5,758 bases of DNA from an uncultured Odoribacter sp. (GCA_947176455.1 CAMWQQ010000119.1:1-5758), one strand, 5' to 3'; counted from the stretch's first letter, positions 1-5,496 are shown. Notes: generated by a model from the sequence alone, not told the origin. Program-made: numbers and translations.

Positions 1-518
1 ACAAGAAAATATTGGTTGCCTTCTTCTCCCACACGGGCGAGAACTACGGCGTAGGAAACATCACCAAAGGCAATACGCACATCGTTGCCGAAATGATTGC
101 CGAAGCGACCGGTGGACAACTTTTTGAGATTGTCCCCGAGAAAGCCTACCCGAAAACATACAATGCCTGCGTGGAAACGGCAAAGCAAGAGAAGAACGCC
201 GGCGCCCGTCCTGCCGTGAAAGGCGATATCCGCACCGAGGACTATGACGTCATTTTCATCGGCTACCCCAACTGGTGGGGCGATATGCCGATGCCGGTCT
301 ACACTTTCCTGGAGAAGCACGACTGGGCAGGAAAGCACGTCATTCCTTTCTGCACGCATGAAGGCAGTGGCTTATCCAGCACGGAGCAATATGTTGCCAA
401 CACCTGCAAAGGCGCCACGACAAGCAAAGGTCTTGCCCTTAAAGGCACAACGGCACAGAACTCCCGCGAGCAAGCCCGGAAAGCGGTAAGCACCTGGTTG
501 GAGAAACTGACGTATTGA
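1..518 (+). CDS. Flavodoxin, 5'-truncated by window edge
   Basis: Small FMN-binding electron carrier of the flavodoxin superfamily, probably the Flavodoxin_4 type common in Bacteroidota; cytosolic. The open frame runs off the left edge: codons for K, K and I precede the TTG at 12, so that TTG is an internal leucine and the true start lies outside. Of 171 visible residues, the first beta strand (KKILVAFFS, 1-9) leads into an expanded phosphate-binding loop: SHTG (9-12), a roughly 11-residue insertion, then NTHIVAE (24-30). The second strand DVIFIGYPNWWGD (82-94) carries the aromatic residues expected to stack on the flavin, and a third strand ends in THEGSG (118-123). The length fits a complete single-domain flavodoxin lacking only a few N-terminal residues. 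The gene ends 16 bp before a DJ-1-family gene and is probably cotranscribed with it. The redox partner cannot be told from sequence. The family call is firm; the physiological role is not. Confidence 0.93.
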   Translation, partial: KKILVAFFSHTGENYGVGNITKGNTHIVAEMIAEATGGQLFEIVPEKAYPKTYNACVETAKQEKNAGARPAVKGDIRTEDYDVIFIGYPNWWGDMPMPVYTFLEKHDWAGKHVIPFCTHEGSGLSSTEQYVANTCKGATTSKGLALKGTTAQNSREQARKAVSTWLEKLTY

Positions 519-534
519 TTGAAAGTATTTCCTT

Positions 535-1152
535 ATGAACAACGAAATCCTCTACCTTTTGCTGCCCGACTATGCCGCCCATGAAACGGTGTACCTGTCG
601 CAAGCCATTGCCTGCGACGAACAGGCGATAAAAACCAGTCCCAAATACGTGAACAAGATCGTCGCTCCGACCTTGGAACCCGTTCGCTCCTGCAGCGGTT
701 TCAAAACGTTGCCCGACTACTCTTTCGACACGATGCCGGACGATTATGCCGCCCTCATCCTCATCGGCGGATTTGGCTGGAGCGATACCGAAATGACTGC
801 CCCAGTCGTTCCCATAGTCCGCCAAGCCATACAAACCGGCAAAATCGTGGGAGGCATCTGCAATGGCGCTTCTTTCCTTGCCCGGCACGGTTTTCTAAAC
901 GACATCCGGCATACCGGCAACGGCATCGAACAACTGAAACTGTGGGGTGGCGAGCATTACACCAACCAGACCATGTATGTGCATAAACAAGCCGTCAGCG
1001 ATCACCGAATCGTGACAGCCAACGGCTCCGCACCTCTTGAGTTTGCCCGTGAACTGCTCCTGCTACTGGAAAACGACACGCCCGAACGCATCGAAATGTA
1101 CTACCAGTTCTACAAGCAGGGATTTACAACCTTGTTCCCGGCAAACGACTAA
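535..1152 (+). CDS. DJ-1/PfpI-family protein (class I glutamine amidotransferase-like)
   Basis: A 205-residue protein of the DJ-1/ThiJ/PfpI superfamily, whose members include deglycase/glyoxalase-like enzymes, chaperones and redox sensors; probably cytosolic, as no signal peptide is seen. The nucleophile elbow is clear: strand KIVGGICNGASFLARHG (103-119) with Cys109 as the reactive cysteine. Glu17 in the segment HETVY aligns with the conserved acid of DJ-1 (its METV segment) that polarises the cysteine. LILIGGFGW (74-82) is the usual glycine-rich strand-loop before it, and HRIVTANGSAPLEFA (157-171) is the typical late strand-helix segment. The ATG at 535 is preceded by A-rich DNA without a strong Shine-Dalgarno site, normal for Bacteroidota. 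It follows the flavodoxin by 16 bp, which supports an operon and a role in redox or electrophile stress, but this is inference. Whether it is an enzyme or a sensor cannot be decided here. Confidence 0.88.
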   Translation: MNNEILYLLLPDYAAHETVYLSQAIACDEQAIKTSPKYVNKIVAPTLEPVRSCSGFKTLPDYSFDTMPDDYAALILIGGFGWSDTEMTAPVVPIVRQAIQTGKIVGGICNGASFLARHGFLNDIRHTGNGIEQLKLWGGEHYTNQTMYVHKQAVSDHRIVTANGSAPLEFARELLLLLENDTPERIEMYYQFYKQGFTTLFPAND

Positions 1153-1157
1153 CCGCA

Positions 1158-1208
1158 CCGGGATGTTCCCGAAAACGGGCTTTAAACGAAACCCGAAGAA
1201 CATCCCGG
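1158..1208. terminator. Long inverted repeat between convergent genes, likely bidirectional terminator
   Basis: CCGGGATGTTC (1158-1168) and GAACATCCCGG (1198-1208) are perfect 11-bp inverted arms. An inner stem CGGG/CCCG (1176-1179 with 1192-1195) continues through TTT/AAA past one bulged C. The structure sits 5 bp after the DJ-1-family stop codon and 12 bp after the pyrI stop on the other strand, the place for a shared terminator of two convergent operons. No U tract follows on either strand, so it is not a classic intrinsic terminator; it may instead stabilise 3' ends or act with Rho. Confidence 0.65.
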
Positions 1209-1220
1209 AGACGGTCGTCC

Positions 1221-1676
1221 TTAAATCATCTCCATGTGGTTCTGGTCGGTCAGTTTCTCGCAATAATGACATTTCAGCACAATCGGAGAGGCATTGACCA
1301 CGGCGAACTTGGTCCGTACCTTTTCGTGATTGGTGATGCACTTCGGATTCATGCACTTGACAATCCCTTCCACCTTCTCCGGCACCTTCACCATTTTTTT
1401 CTCCACCACGTCATAATCCCGGATGATATTAATCTTGGCAGACGGTGCAACCAGTGCCAGCTTGTTCACTTCGTCATCTTCCAGGAACTTGTCCCAGATT
1501 TTGATAATCGCCTTCCTGCCCAGTTTCGTACTCTTCAGATTAATTCCCAGCGTCATTGCATTCTCCACCTTCGCCAGTCCCAAAACATTAATCACGTCAA
1601 ACAATTTATCGGCAGGGATATGGTCAATTACCGTCCCGTTTTCTATCGCGCTTACTTGTAATTCTTTCTTAGCCAT
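1221..1676 (-). CDS. pyrI: Aspartate carbamoyltransferase regulatory chain
   Basis: Regulatory subunit of class B aspartate carbamoyltransferase; in E. coli, PyrI dimers link PyrB trimers and bind CTP, UTP and ATP. The 151-residue length is close to the E. coli protein. The N-terminal allosteric domain has the signature NGTVIDHIPADK (13-24) with Asp18 and His19, which match the nucleotide-contacting Asp19/His20 of E. coli, plus Lys59 and Lys93/Lys94 near the other known nucleotide contacts. The C-terminal zinc domain has all four ligands: Cys108, Cys113, Cys136 and Cys139 (C-x4-C then C-x2-C), which form the PyrB interface. The gene lies 27 bp after pyrB on the same strand, the usual pyrBI order. 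With both nucleotide-site and zinc residues intact, the holoenzyme should be allosterically regulated. The start ATG has only A/T-rich DNA upstream. A hairpin at 1158-1208 follows the stop codon. Confidence 0.97.
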   Translation of the reverse strand: MAKKELQVSAIENGTVIDHIPADKLFDVINVLGLAKVENAMTLGINLKSTKLGRKAIIKIWDKFLEDDEVNKLALVAPSAKINIIRDYDVVEKKMVKVPEKVEGIVKCMNPKCITNHEKVRTKFAVVNASPIVLKCHYCEKLTDQNHMEMI

Positions 1677-1703
1677 AACAAAATCATTTTAAATGGTAAA
1701 CTT

Positions 1704-2612
1704 TCATTTCAATCCCAAAGCCTTGCAAATAATAGCCTGACGGGCATACACCCCGTTGCGAGCCTGCTCAAAATAATAAGCCTTCGGATTCTCATCCACA
1801 TCCACGTCAATCTCATTCACGCGGGGCAGCGGATGCAGGATGCGCATATTGTCCTTCGCATTGGCAAGCATCGCATTCCGCAAGATATAGACGTTCTTCA
1901 CCTTTTCATACTCCAGCGGGTCGGCAAAACGTTCCCGTTGCACGCGCGTCATATACAGAATGTCCGCCTTGGCAATCACCTCGTCCAATTCAGTATGTTC
2001 GTAATACGGAATATTCAGTTCCTTCAAATGCAACTTGTAAGCCTCCGGCATTTGCAGGGACTCCGGAGCTACGAAGTGGAACGTGGGATGGAAATGGCTC
2101 ATCGCCTGGAGCAGCGAGTGCACCGTACGACCGTACTTCAAGTCGCCCACCATACAGATGTCCAGGTTTTCCAGCGTTCCCTGGGTCTTGTAAATGGAAT
2201 ACAGGTCCAGCATCGTCTGGGAAGGGTGCTGATTGGCACCGTCTCCGGCATTCAGAATCGGATGCACAGCCACCTCGCTGGCGTAACGGGCGGCACCTTC
2301 CACCGGATGACGCATCACAATCAAATCGGCATAATTGTCCACCATCTTAATCGTATCTTTCAAGGTTTCCCCTTTCGTCACACTCGAGGAGGAAGCGTCC
2401 GTAAAACCGATGATGCGTCCGCCCAGGCGGTTGATTGCCGTTTCAAAGCTCAAACGGGTACGGGTAGACGGTTCAAAAAACAAAGAGGCAACCACTTTCC
2501 CCTCCAGCAAGCGCTGATTGGGATTCGCCTCGAACTCCGAAGCCAGTTTCAAGACTTCCAGAATCTCCTCTTTCGTGTAATCTTCAATAGATACTAAGCT
2601 GTGTGTATTCAT
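1704..2612 (-). CDS. pyrB: Aspartate carbamoyltransferase catalytic chain
   Basis: Catalyses carbamoyl phosphate + L-aspartate to N-carbamoyl-L-aspartate + phosphate, the committed step of de novo pyrimidine synthesis, in the cytosol. The 302 residues cover both domains. The carbamoyl-phosphate loop [13 protein letters not shown] (45-57) contains Ser49-Thr50-Arg51-Thr52-Arg53; the mobile 80s loop has Ser76/77 and Lys80 before GET; MRHP (100-103), [15 protein letters not shown] (123-137, with His129 and Gln132), the hinge [12 protein letters not shown] (156-167), TRVQRERF (222-229, aspartate side) and HPLPR (260-264) are all intact. Pairing with pyrI indicates the regulated class B enzyme. The start at 2612 is safe: the in-frame codon series upstream reaches a stop at 2637-2639. 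Its 5' region carries a promoter, a small open frame and an intrinsic terminator, so expression is likely set by attenuation. Sequence and residues are ordinary for the family. Confidence 0.98.
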   Translation of the reverse strand: MNTHSLVSIEDYTKEEILEVLKLASEFEANPNQRLLEGKVVASLFFEPSTRTRLSFETAINRLGGRIIGFTDASSSSVTKGETLKDTIKMVDNYADLIVMRHPVEGAARYASEVAVHPILNAGDGANQHPSQTMLDLYSIYKTQGTLENLDICMVGDLKYGRTVHSLLQAMSHFHPTFHFVAPESLQMPEAYKLHLKELNIPYYEHTELDEVIAKADILYMTRVQRERFADPLEYEKVKNVYILRNAMLANAKDNMRILHPLPRVNEIDVDVDENPKAYYFEQARNGVYARQAIICKALGLK

Positions 2613-2644
2613 ACCATTATATTTAGTTGTAAATATTCATCCAT
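2609..2644 (-). CDS. Possible 11-codon ORF overlapping the pyrB start (ATGA)
   Basis: An ATG at 2642-2644, preceded by a purine-rich GTGGG, opens an 11-codon frame ([11 protein letters not shown]) whose TGA overlaps the pyrB ATG as ATGA. It lies between the leader terminator and pyrB. Such an arrangement can couple translation of the downstream gene, but a frame this short may be chance. It is recorded because it is the only purine-rich start close to pyrB, whose own ATG has no visible ribosome-binding site. Confidence 0.2.
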   Translation of the reverse strand: MDEYLQLNIMV

Positions 2645-2666
2645 CCCACGCACGTCAGATGACAGC

Positions 2667-2706
2667 AAAAAAAAACCAACAAGTCTAACGACAATGTTGG
2701 TTTTTT
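2667..2706 (-). terminator. Intrinsic terminator in pyrB leader (candidate attenuator)
   Basis: Read on the minus strand, AAAAAACCAACA (2706-2695) pairs perfectly with TGTTGGTTTTTT (2681-2670). Within the 13-nt loop, a further GTC/GAC stem closes on GTTA. The 3' arm runs into nine consecutive Ts (2675-2667), so this is a classic Rho-independent terminator for minus-strand transcription. It lies 54 bp before the pyrB start and about 140 bp after the coaBC stop. A consensus promoter lies upstream of it and no convincing one between it and pyrB, so pyrBI transcription probably must pass through it. The plus strand also has a T run after the stem, but no plus-strand gene needs it. Confidence 0.85.
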
Positions 2707-2792
2707 AAAACTTTATCAATAAATCGGTCAATCTGTCTGAAATGCTCAGTGACAGGCCCGGATTGTATCTTATGTGATTGCTCTGACTTCAT
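2685..2792 (-). CDS. Putative pyrBI leader peptide, 35 codons, ending in the terminator loop
   Basis: An unreported-size small frame: ATG at 2790-2792, 35 sense codons, TAG at 2685-2687. It begins just downstream of a TAnnTTTG promoter, reads through the whole leader including the 5' arm of the intrinsic terminator, and stops inside the terminator loop. A ribosome reaching the stop codon would cover the stem and prevent termination, the logic known for the 44-codon pyrL frame before E. coli pyrBI. The peptide is hydrophilic, starts MKSEQSHKIQ, and its second half (TEHFRQIDRFIDKVLKN) could form a charged amphipathic helix; I do not recognise it. Weaknesses: no Shine-Dalgarno site, the predicted RNA 5' end is only a few bases before the ATG, and an open run of 36 codons is not rare by chance. 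It could also be a genuine small protein rather than only a regulatory frame. Confidence 0.45.
   Translation of the reverse strand: MKSEQSHKIQSGPVTEHFRQIDRFIDKVLKNQHCR
2733..2755 (-). other. Imperfect leader hairpin upstream of the attenuator
   Basis: On the minus strand CTGT (2755-2752) pairs with ACAG (2736-2733), and after a CA bulge CTGA (2749-2746) pairs with TCAG (2740-2737) around the loop GCATT. It is about 26 nt before the terminator stem and is followed by U-rich RNA (UUUAUU and UUUU clusters). By analogy with E. coli pyrBI it could be a polymerase pause hairpin; this role is inferred. Confidence 0.4.
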
Positions 2793-2801
2793 ATCAGATT
2801 C

Positions 2802-2831
2802 CAAAAGTACATAAAAAATCGAACCGACAAA
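2802..2831 (-). promoter_or_regulatory. Bacteroides-type promoter for the pyrBI leader
   Basis: On the minus strand a TTTG (2831-2828) lies 18 bp before TACTTTTG (2809-2802), a full match to the Bacteroidota -7 consensus TAnnTTTG with its -33 TTTG; the spacer is at the short end. It sits in the gap directly after the coaBC stop codon. Transcription would start near 2795-2798, giving a leader of about 185 nt before pyrB that contains the small open frame and the terminator. It is the only full consensus match I find between coaBC and pyrB. Confidence 0.65.
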
Positions 2832-2844
2832 AATTTTCAGCTAC

Positions 2845-4044
2845 TTAATCACAGACCATTTTCACCACCCGGTTCACAATATCCTCTGCAACAGCCCGTT
2901 TACTCTTCAATTCGTAGTGATACCGCTCCTCGTTCCGGTCAATCATCGTCACCTTGTTCGTGTCATACCCGAAACAGGCGCCGGCATCTTTCAGACTGTT
3001 CAGCACAATCAGGTCCAGATTCTTTTTGTGCAGTTTCTGCACGGCGTTCTCCTCCTCGTCGTTGGTTTCCAAGGCAAATCCCACCAACAACTGTCCGGGC
3101 TTCTTCTGCTTTCCCAAAGCGGCGGCAATGTCCGGAGTCGGTTGCAACTCCAGTGCCAACTGTCCCCCCTCTCGTTTTATCTTCGCATCGGCTCGGCATG
3201 CAGGCGTAAAATCCGCAACGGCGGCACAGGAGACCACAATATCGCACTCCGGAGCCTGCGCCATGACCTGTTCATACATCTGTGCGGCGGACTCCACGTC
3301 AATTCGCCGAATGGCAGGATGTTCCGTTTTCAAGGTCACGGGACCCGCCACCAGGACGACTTCCGCTCCCCGGGTGGCAAACGCTTCCGCCAGGGCAAAT
3401 CCCATTTTCCCCGTCGAATAATTGCCGATGAAACGCACCGGGTCGATTTTCTCATAAGTGGGACCGGCAGTCAGCAACACTTTCTTGCCGGATAATTCCC
3501 CGGACTGTGCAAAATACTGCCGGATGCAACGGACAATCTCCTCCGGTTCCGCCATGCGTCCTTTCCCCGTCAATCCGCTCGCCAGTTCCCCTTCTTCCGG
3601 CTCCACAATCCGATTTCCGTAACTCCTCAGGATTTCCAGATTATGCTGGGTAGCCGGATGCCTGTACATATCCAAATCCATGGCAGGTGCCACCATCACC
3701 GGACACTTCGCCGACAAATAGGTGGTGAGCAAAAGGTTATCGGCAACGCCGTGCGCCATTTTTCCAATCGTATTTGCCGTGGCAGGAGCAATCAGATACA
3801 AATCCGCCCAAAGTCCCATATCCACGTGCGAATGCCAATCGCCGTTCTCCGGATTATAAAACTCCACCATGACCGGATGCTTCGACAAGGTTGCCATCGT
3901 CAAAGGAGTGATAAACTGCTTTGCCAGCTCGGTCATGACCACTTTCACCTCGGCTCCCTCCTTCACCAGCAAACGCACCAAACTCGCCGCCTTATAAGCG
4001 GCAATGCTTCCGGTGACTCCGATTATAATATGTTTCCCGCGCAT
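2845..4044 (-). CDS. coaBC: Bifunctional phosphopantothenoylcysteine decarboxylase/phosphopantothenate-cysteine ligase
   Basis: Two consecutive steps of coenzyme A synthesis: the CoaB half ligates 4'-phosphopantothenate to cysteine, and the FMN-containing CoaC half decarboxylates the product. The CoaC domain (about 1-180) has GVTGSIAAYKA (9-19), His73 equivalent to E. coli His75, and the flavin loop APATANTIGKMAHGVADN (86-103). The CoaB domain (about 186-399) has LTAGPTYEKIDPVRFIGNYSTGKMG (191-215, with Asn208 for E. coli Asn210), AAVADF (274-279), Lys288 in KIK (E. coli Lys289) and VGFALET (321-327). The 399-residue length is that of a full fusion. Odd points: the usual PxMN motif reads PAMD (Asp123) and the flap cysteine (E. 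coli Cys158) is Ser156. The preceding omega gene is separated by an intrinsic terminator ending 21 nt before this start. The start MRGKHIIIGVTGS fits the family. The call is secure; normal CoaC activity is likely, since these may be lineage variants. Confidence 0.97.
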   Translation of the reverse strand: MRGKHIIIGVTGSIAAYKAASLVRLLVKEGAEVKVVMTELAKQFITPLTMATLSKHPVMVEFYNPENGDWHSHVDMGLWADLYLIAPATANTIGKMAHGVADNLLLTTYLSAKCPVMVAPAMDLDMYRHPATQHNLEILRSYGNRIVEPEEGELASGLTGKGRMAEPEEIVRCIRQYFAQSGELSGKKVLLTAGPTYEKIDPVRFIGNYSTGKMGFALAEAFATRGAEVVLVAGPVTLKTEHPAIRRIDVESAAQMYEQVMAQAPECDIVVSCAAVADFTPACRADAKIKREGGQLALELQPTPDIAAALGKQKKPGQLLVGFALETNDEEENAVQKLHKKNLDLIVLNSLKDAGACFGYDTNKVTMIDRNEERYHYELKSKRAVAEDIVNRVVKMVCD

Positions 4045-4065
4045 GAATCTAAAACTTTACTACAT

Positions 4066-4088
4066 AAAAAAACCGCCCGAAAGCGGCT
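4066..4088 (-). terminator. Intrinsic terminator between the omega gene and coaBC
   Basis: On the minus strand AGCCGC (4088-4083), loop TTTCGG (4082-4077) and GCGGTT (4076-4071) form a six-pair stem with one G-U pair, continuing into seven Ts (4072-4066). This is a textbook Rho-independent terminator, starting 4 bp after the omega stop codon and ending 21 nt before the coaBC start. It should cut or reduce cotranscription of coaBC with bamD and the omega gene. Confidence 0.85.
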
Positions 4089-4092
4089 CATT

Positions 4093-4443
4093 TCAGTCTT
4101 TCTTGGAGACCGGCTTGTTCTCGGCGTCCGGATTACGGAAATAAACCTGTCCGTCCTCAAACTCCTGCGTCGCAATCAGTACCGGTTTCGGAATACGTTC
4201 ATAGAACTTGGAGATTTCAATCTGTTCCCGATTCTCAAAAATCTCCTCCAGATTATCCGTATAGGAAGCGAACTCCTGGAGCTTGCGACTCAATTCGTCC
4301 TTCATCTCAACGGCAATCTGATTGGACCTTTTGGCAATGACAGCCACCGCCTCATAAATGTTGTTGTCCGCCTTTGCCGCCAAAACAGCCGGATTGCGGG
4401 TAATGGTATTGTTAGGCGCTTTAACTTTTTTAAAATCTACCAT
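4093..4443 (-). CDS. rpoZ: DNA-directed RNA polymerase omega/Rpb6-type subunit
   Basis: A 116-residue protein matching the Bacteroidota family annotated as RNA polymerase omega (Rpb6 fold), a small subunit that clamps and stabilises the beta' subunit. The core helix segment NIYEAVAVIAKRSNQIAVEMKDEL (42-65 of the 130-residue long frame) resembles the omega/Rpb6 signature Y-E-x-V-x-V-x-A-K-R-x-x-Q-I. The tail ISKFYERIPKPVLIATQEFEDGQVYFRNP is typical of the Bacteroidota version, and the end is charged (ENKPVSKKD). The frame is open to an upstream ATG at 4485, but I chose the ATG at 4443 because relatives begin MD[Y/F]KK, matching MVDFKKVKAP, and because the DNA before it is A/T-rich as in upstream regions of this phylum. 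It lies 53 bp after bamD on the same strand and is probably cotranscribed with it. A strong terminator follows. E. coli-type omega would be shorter, so the symbol rests on family knowledge. Confidence 0.82.
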   Translation of the reverse strand: MVDFKKVKAPNNTITRNPAVLAAKADNNIYEAVAVIAKRSNQIAVEMKDELSRKLQEFASYTDNLEEIFENREQIEISKFYERIPKPVLIATQEFEDGQVYFRNPDAENKPVSKKD

Positions 4444-4496
4444 ATCAATTATTCTTATTTTAAATTGTATTTTCCGTTTTGTCAAAACCCTTCGGA

Positions 4497-5297
4497 TTAC
4501 TCCTCAAAGTTGTACCCTTTCAGATAACGATTTATCGCCTCGTACTTCCTCTTCATATCAGCGGCATACTTGCTTTCCGGATATTCGTCCACAAAATAAT
4601 AGTACTCCTCCAAGGCATTGTTGTACCGCTCCAGCTTCTTCTCCTCCACACTATTGACCGCCATTTCATATTTTGACACAAAAAGCATATACATCACCTC
4701 TTCCCGGTATTTGGAACCCGGAAAATCTTTCAAACAATTCTGCAAGCTAATCGTTGCCGCCTTGTAATATTCGCGCTGATAATAATTCCGTGCACTCAAA
4801 TAAGCCTTATAAGAAAGCTTGTCCCTCATTTCATCCATGTAACCGTTGATTTTCTCCTTCCGACCGCTGTTCGGATAACGGTTCAAATACAACTGAAATT
4901 CATTCAACGCCTTTTCTGTCACCTGCTGGTCCAAACGAGGTTTGGGAGAAGCCTTGAAATCGCAAAATCCCACCATATAAAGGCACTCTTCCGCAAAGGC
5001 ACTTTCCGGATAAGTCTTGATGAACTGCCGGAACAGATTGGCGGCCACCTCGTAATCTTTCAGGTTGTAGCTACAAAAAGCCCGGTAGTAGGCAATGTTC
5101 TGCGCCTTGCTCGTTCCGCTGAATACCGTCCGGATGCCATCCAGCAGATTCTGGGCACGCTGGTAATCGCCTTGGTTGTAATATTCGATTGCCTTTTTAT
5201 AAATCAGCTGATAGTCCTCGCTCTTCAACAGCTTCTGATACTCCCCGCAAGAAGCCAGCAGAACAATCACCCATATAAAAAGTAAAATTTTTTTCAT
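4497..5297 (-). CDS. bamD: Outer membrane protein assembly factor BamD (lipoprotein)
   Basis: Periplasm-facing lipoprotein of the BAM complex, which together with BamA folds beta-barrel proteins into the outer membrane. The N-terminus is a clear type II signal: MKK, hydrophobic ILLFIWVIVLL (4-14), and lipobox L-A-S-C with lipidated Cys17. The mature part consists of tetratricopeptide-like helix pairs: YKKAIEYYNQGDYQRAQNLLDGI (33-55), IAYYRAFCSYNLKDYEVAANLFRQFIKTYPES (about 68-99), a lysine-rich insert, NEFQLYLNRYPNSGRKEK, the YYQREYYKAATISLQNCLKDFPGSKYREE repeat and ALEEYYYFVDEYPESKYAADMKRKYEAI. The recurring [YD]PxS/PESxYA endings are typical of BamD/YfiO. At 266 residues it is of normal length. 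The start follows the basic MKK of the signal peptide, and a TAnnTTTG promoter lies about 80 bp upstream. It heads a probable unit with the omega gene. No anomaly is seen. Confidence 0.93.
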   Translation of the reverse strand: MKKILLFIWVIVLLASCGEYQKLLKSEDYQLIYKKAIEYYNQGDYQRAQNLLDGIRTVFSGTSKAQNIAYYRAFCSYNLKDYEVAANLFRQFIKTYPESAFAEECLYMVGFCDFKASPKPRLDQQVTEKALNEFQLYLNRYPNSGRKEKINGYMDEMRDKLSYKAYLSARNYYQREYYKAATISLQNCLKDFPGSKYREEVMYMLFVSKYEMAVNSVEEKKLERYNNALEEYYYFVDEYPESKYAADMKRKYEAINRYLKGYNFEE

Positions 5298-5301
5298 TCA
5301 A

Positions 5302-5337
5302 TCATGCTTTTGTCATCTCCCTTATCCGCTCCGGCAT
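5302..5337 (-). CDS. Possible 11-codon upstream ORF in the bamD leader
   Basis: ATG at 5335-5337 opens a frame MPERIREMTKA whose TGA ends 4 nt before the bamD ATG. It lies in the predicted transcribed leader. The purine-rich stretch GGATAAGGGAG within it could alternatively serve in ribosome recruitment for the codons downstream. There is no evidence of translation and it may be chance. Confidence 0.12.
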   Translation of the reverse strand: MPERIREMTKA

Positions 5338-5374
5338 CGCTCCTCGTTCCGCCAAAAGGCTTTTTTACATCGTG

Positions 5375-5405
5375 CAAAGATAGATGAAAAAAGTAAAAAC
5401 GGAAA
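5375..5405 (-). promoter_or_regulatory. Bacteroides-type promoter for bamD
   Basis: On the minus strand TATCTTTG (5382-5375) is a full match to the -7 consensus TAnnTTTG. About 19 bp upstream lies TTTC, a three-of-four match to the -33 TTTG. Transcription would start near 5370, leaving a leader of about 70 nt before bamD. The spacer contains the 13-bp motif TTTTTACTTTTTT that recurs in the divergent promoter. Confidence 0.6.
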
Positions 5406-5496
5406 GCATCCATTAAAAACTTTTGCCTCAACTCCATTTTTCCTAAGTACTTATACCTAATCTGCCAACTTTTAGCGGTTTCATTTTTACTTTTTT
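5387..5496. repeat. 13-bp inverted repeat spanning the divergent promoter region
   Basis: AAAAAAGTAAAAA (5387-5399) and TTTTTACTTTTTT (5484-5496) are exact reverse complements, 84 bp apart. Each copy reads TTTTTACTTTTTT in the direction of its own gene and lies just upstream of that gene's -7 box. Low complexity makes chance origin possible. Between the arms I see no gene. Confidence 0.5.

Noticed and set aside
12..14. TTG as the flavodoxin start
   Set aside because: In-frame codons for K, K and I continue the first beta strand upstream to the window edge, so this codon is internal.
1423..1692. Plus-strand frames opposite pyrI
   Set aside because: Antisense to a pyrI with intact nucleotide and zinc residues; no start context or domain.
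1833..2597. 254-codon plus-strand frame opposite pyrB
   Set aside because: It lies entirely antisense to a pyrB with all catalytic motifs; its composition (rich in His, Arg, Gln, Val) is that of a reverse-complement shadow and no domain is recognisable.
2917..3495. 192-codon plus-strand frame opposite the CoaB domain
   Set aside because: Antisense to conserved CoaB motifs; a shadow frame of a GC-rich gene.
4444..4485. N-terminal extension of the omega subunit to the ATG at 4485
   Set aside because: The added 14 residues come from A/T-rich intergenic DNA and are not expected in relatives, which start at the MDYKK-like segment.
3643..4527. 294-codon plus-strand frame opposite coaBC and the omega gene
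   Set aside because: It spans two real minus-strand genes and the terminator between them; the translation is basic and low in recognisable structure, with no suitable start context.
5351..5366. GCC-AAAA-GGC followed by six Ts as a plus-strand terminator
   Set aside because: The stem has only three pairs and no plus-strand gene lies upstream of it; it falls within the bamD leader on the other strand.
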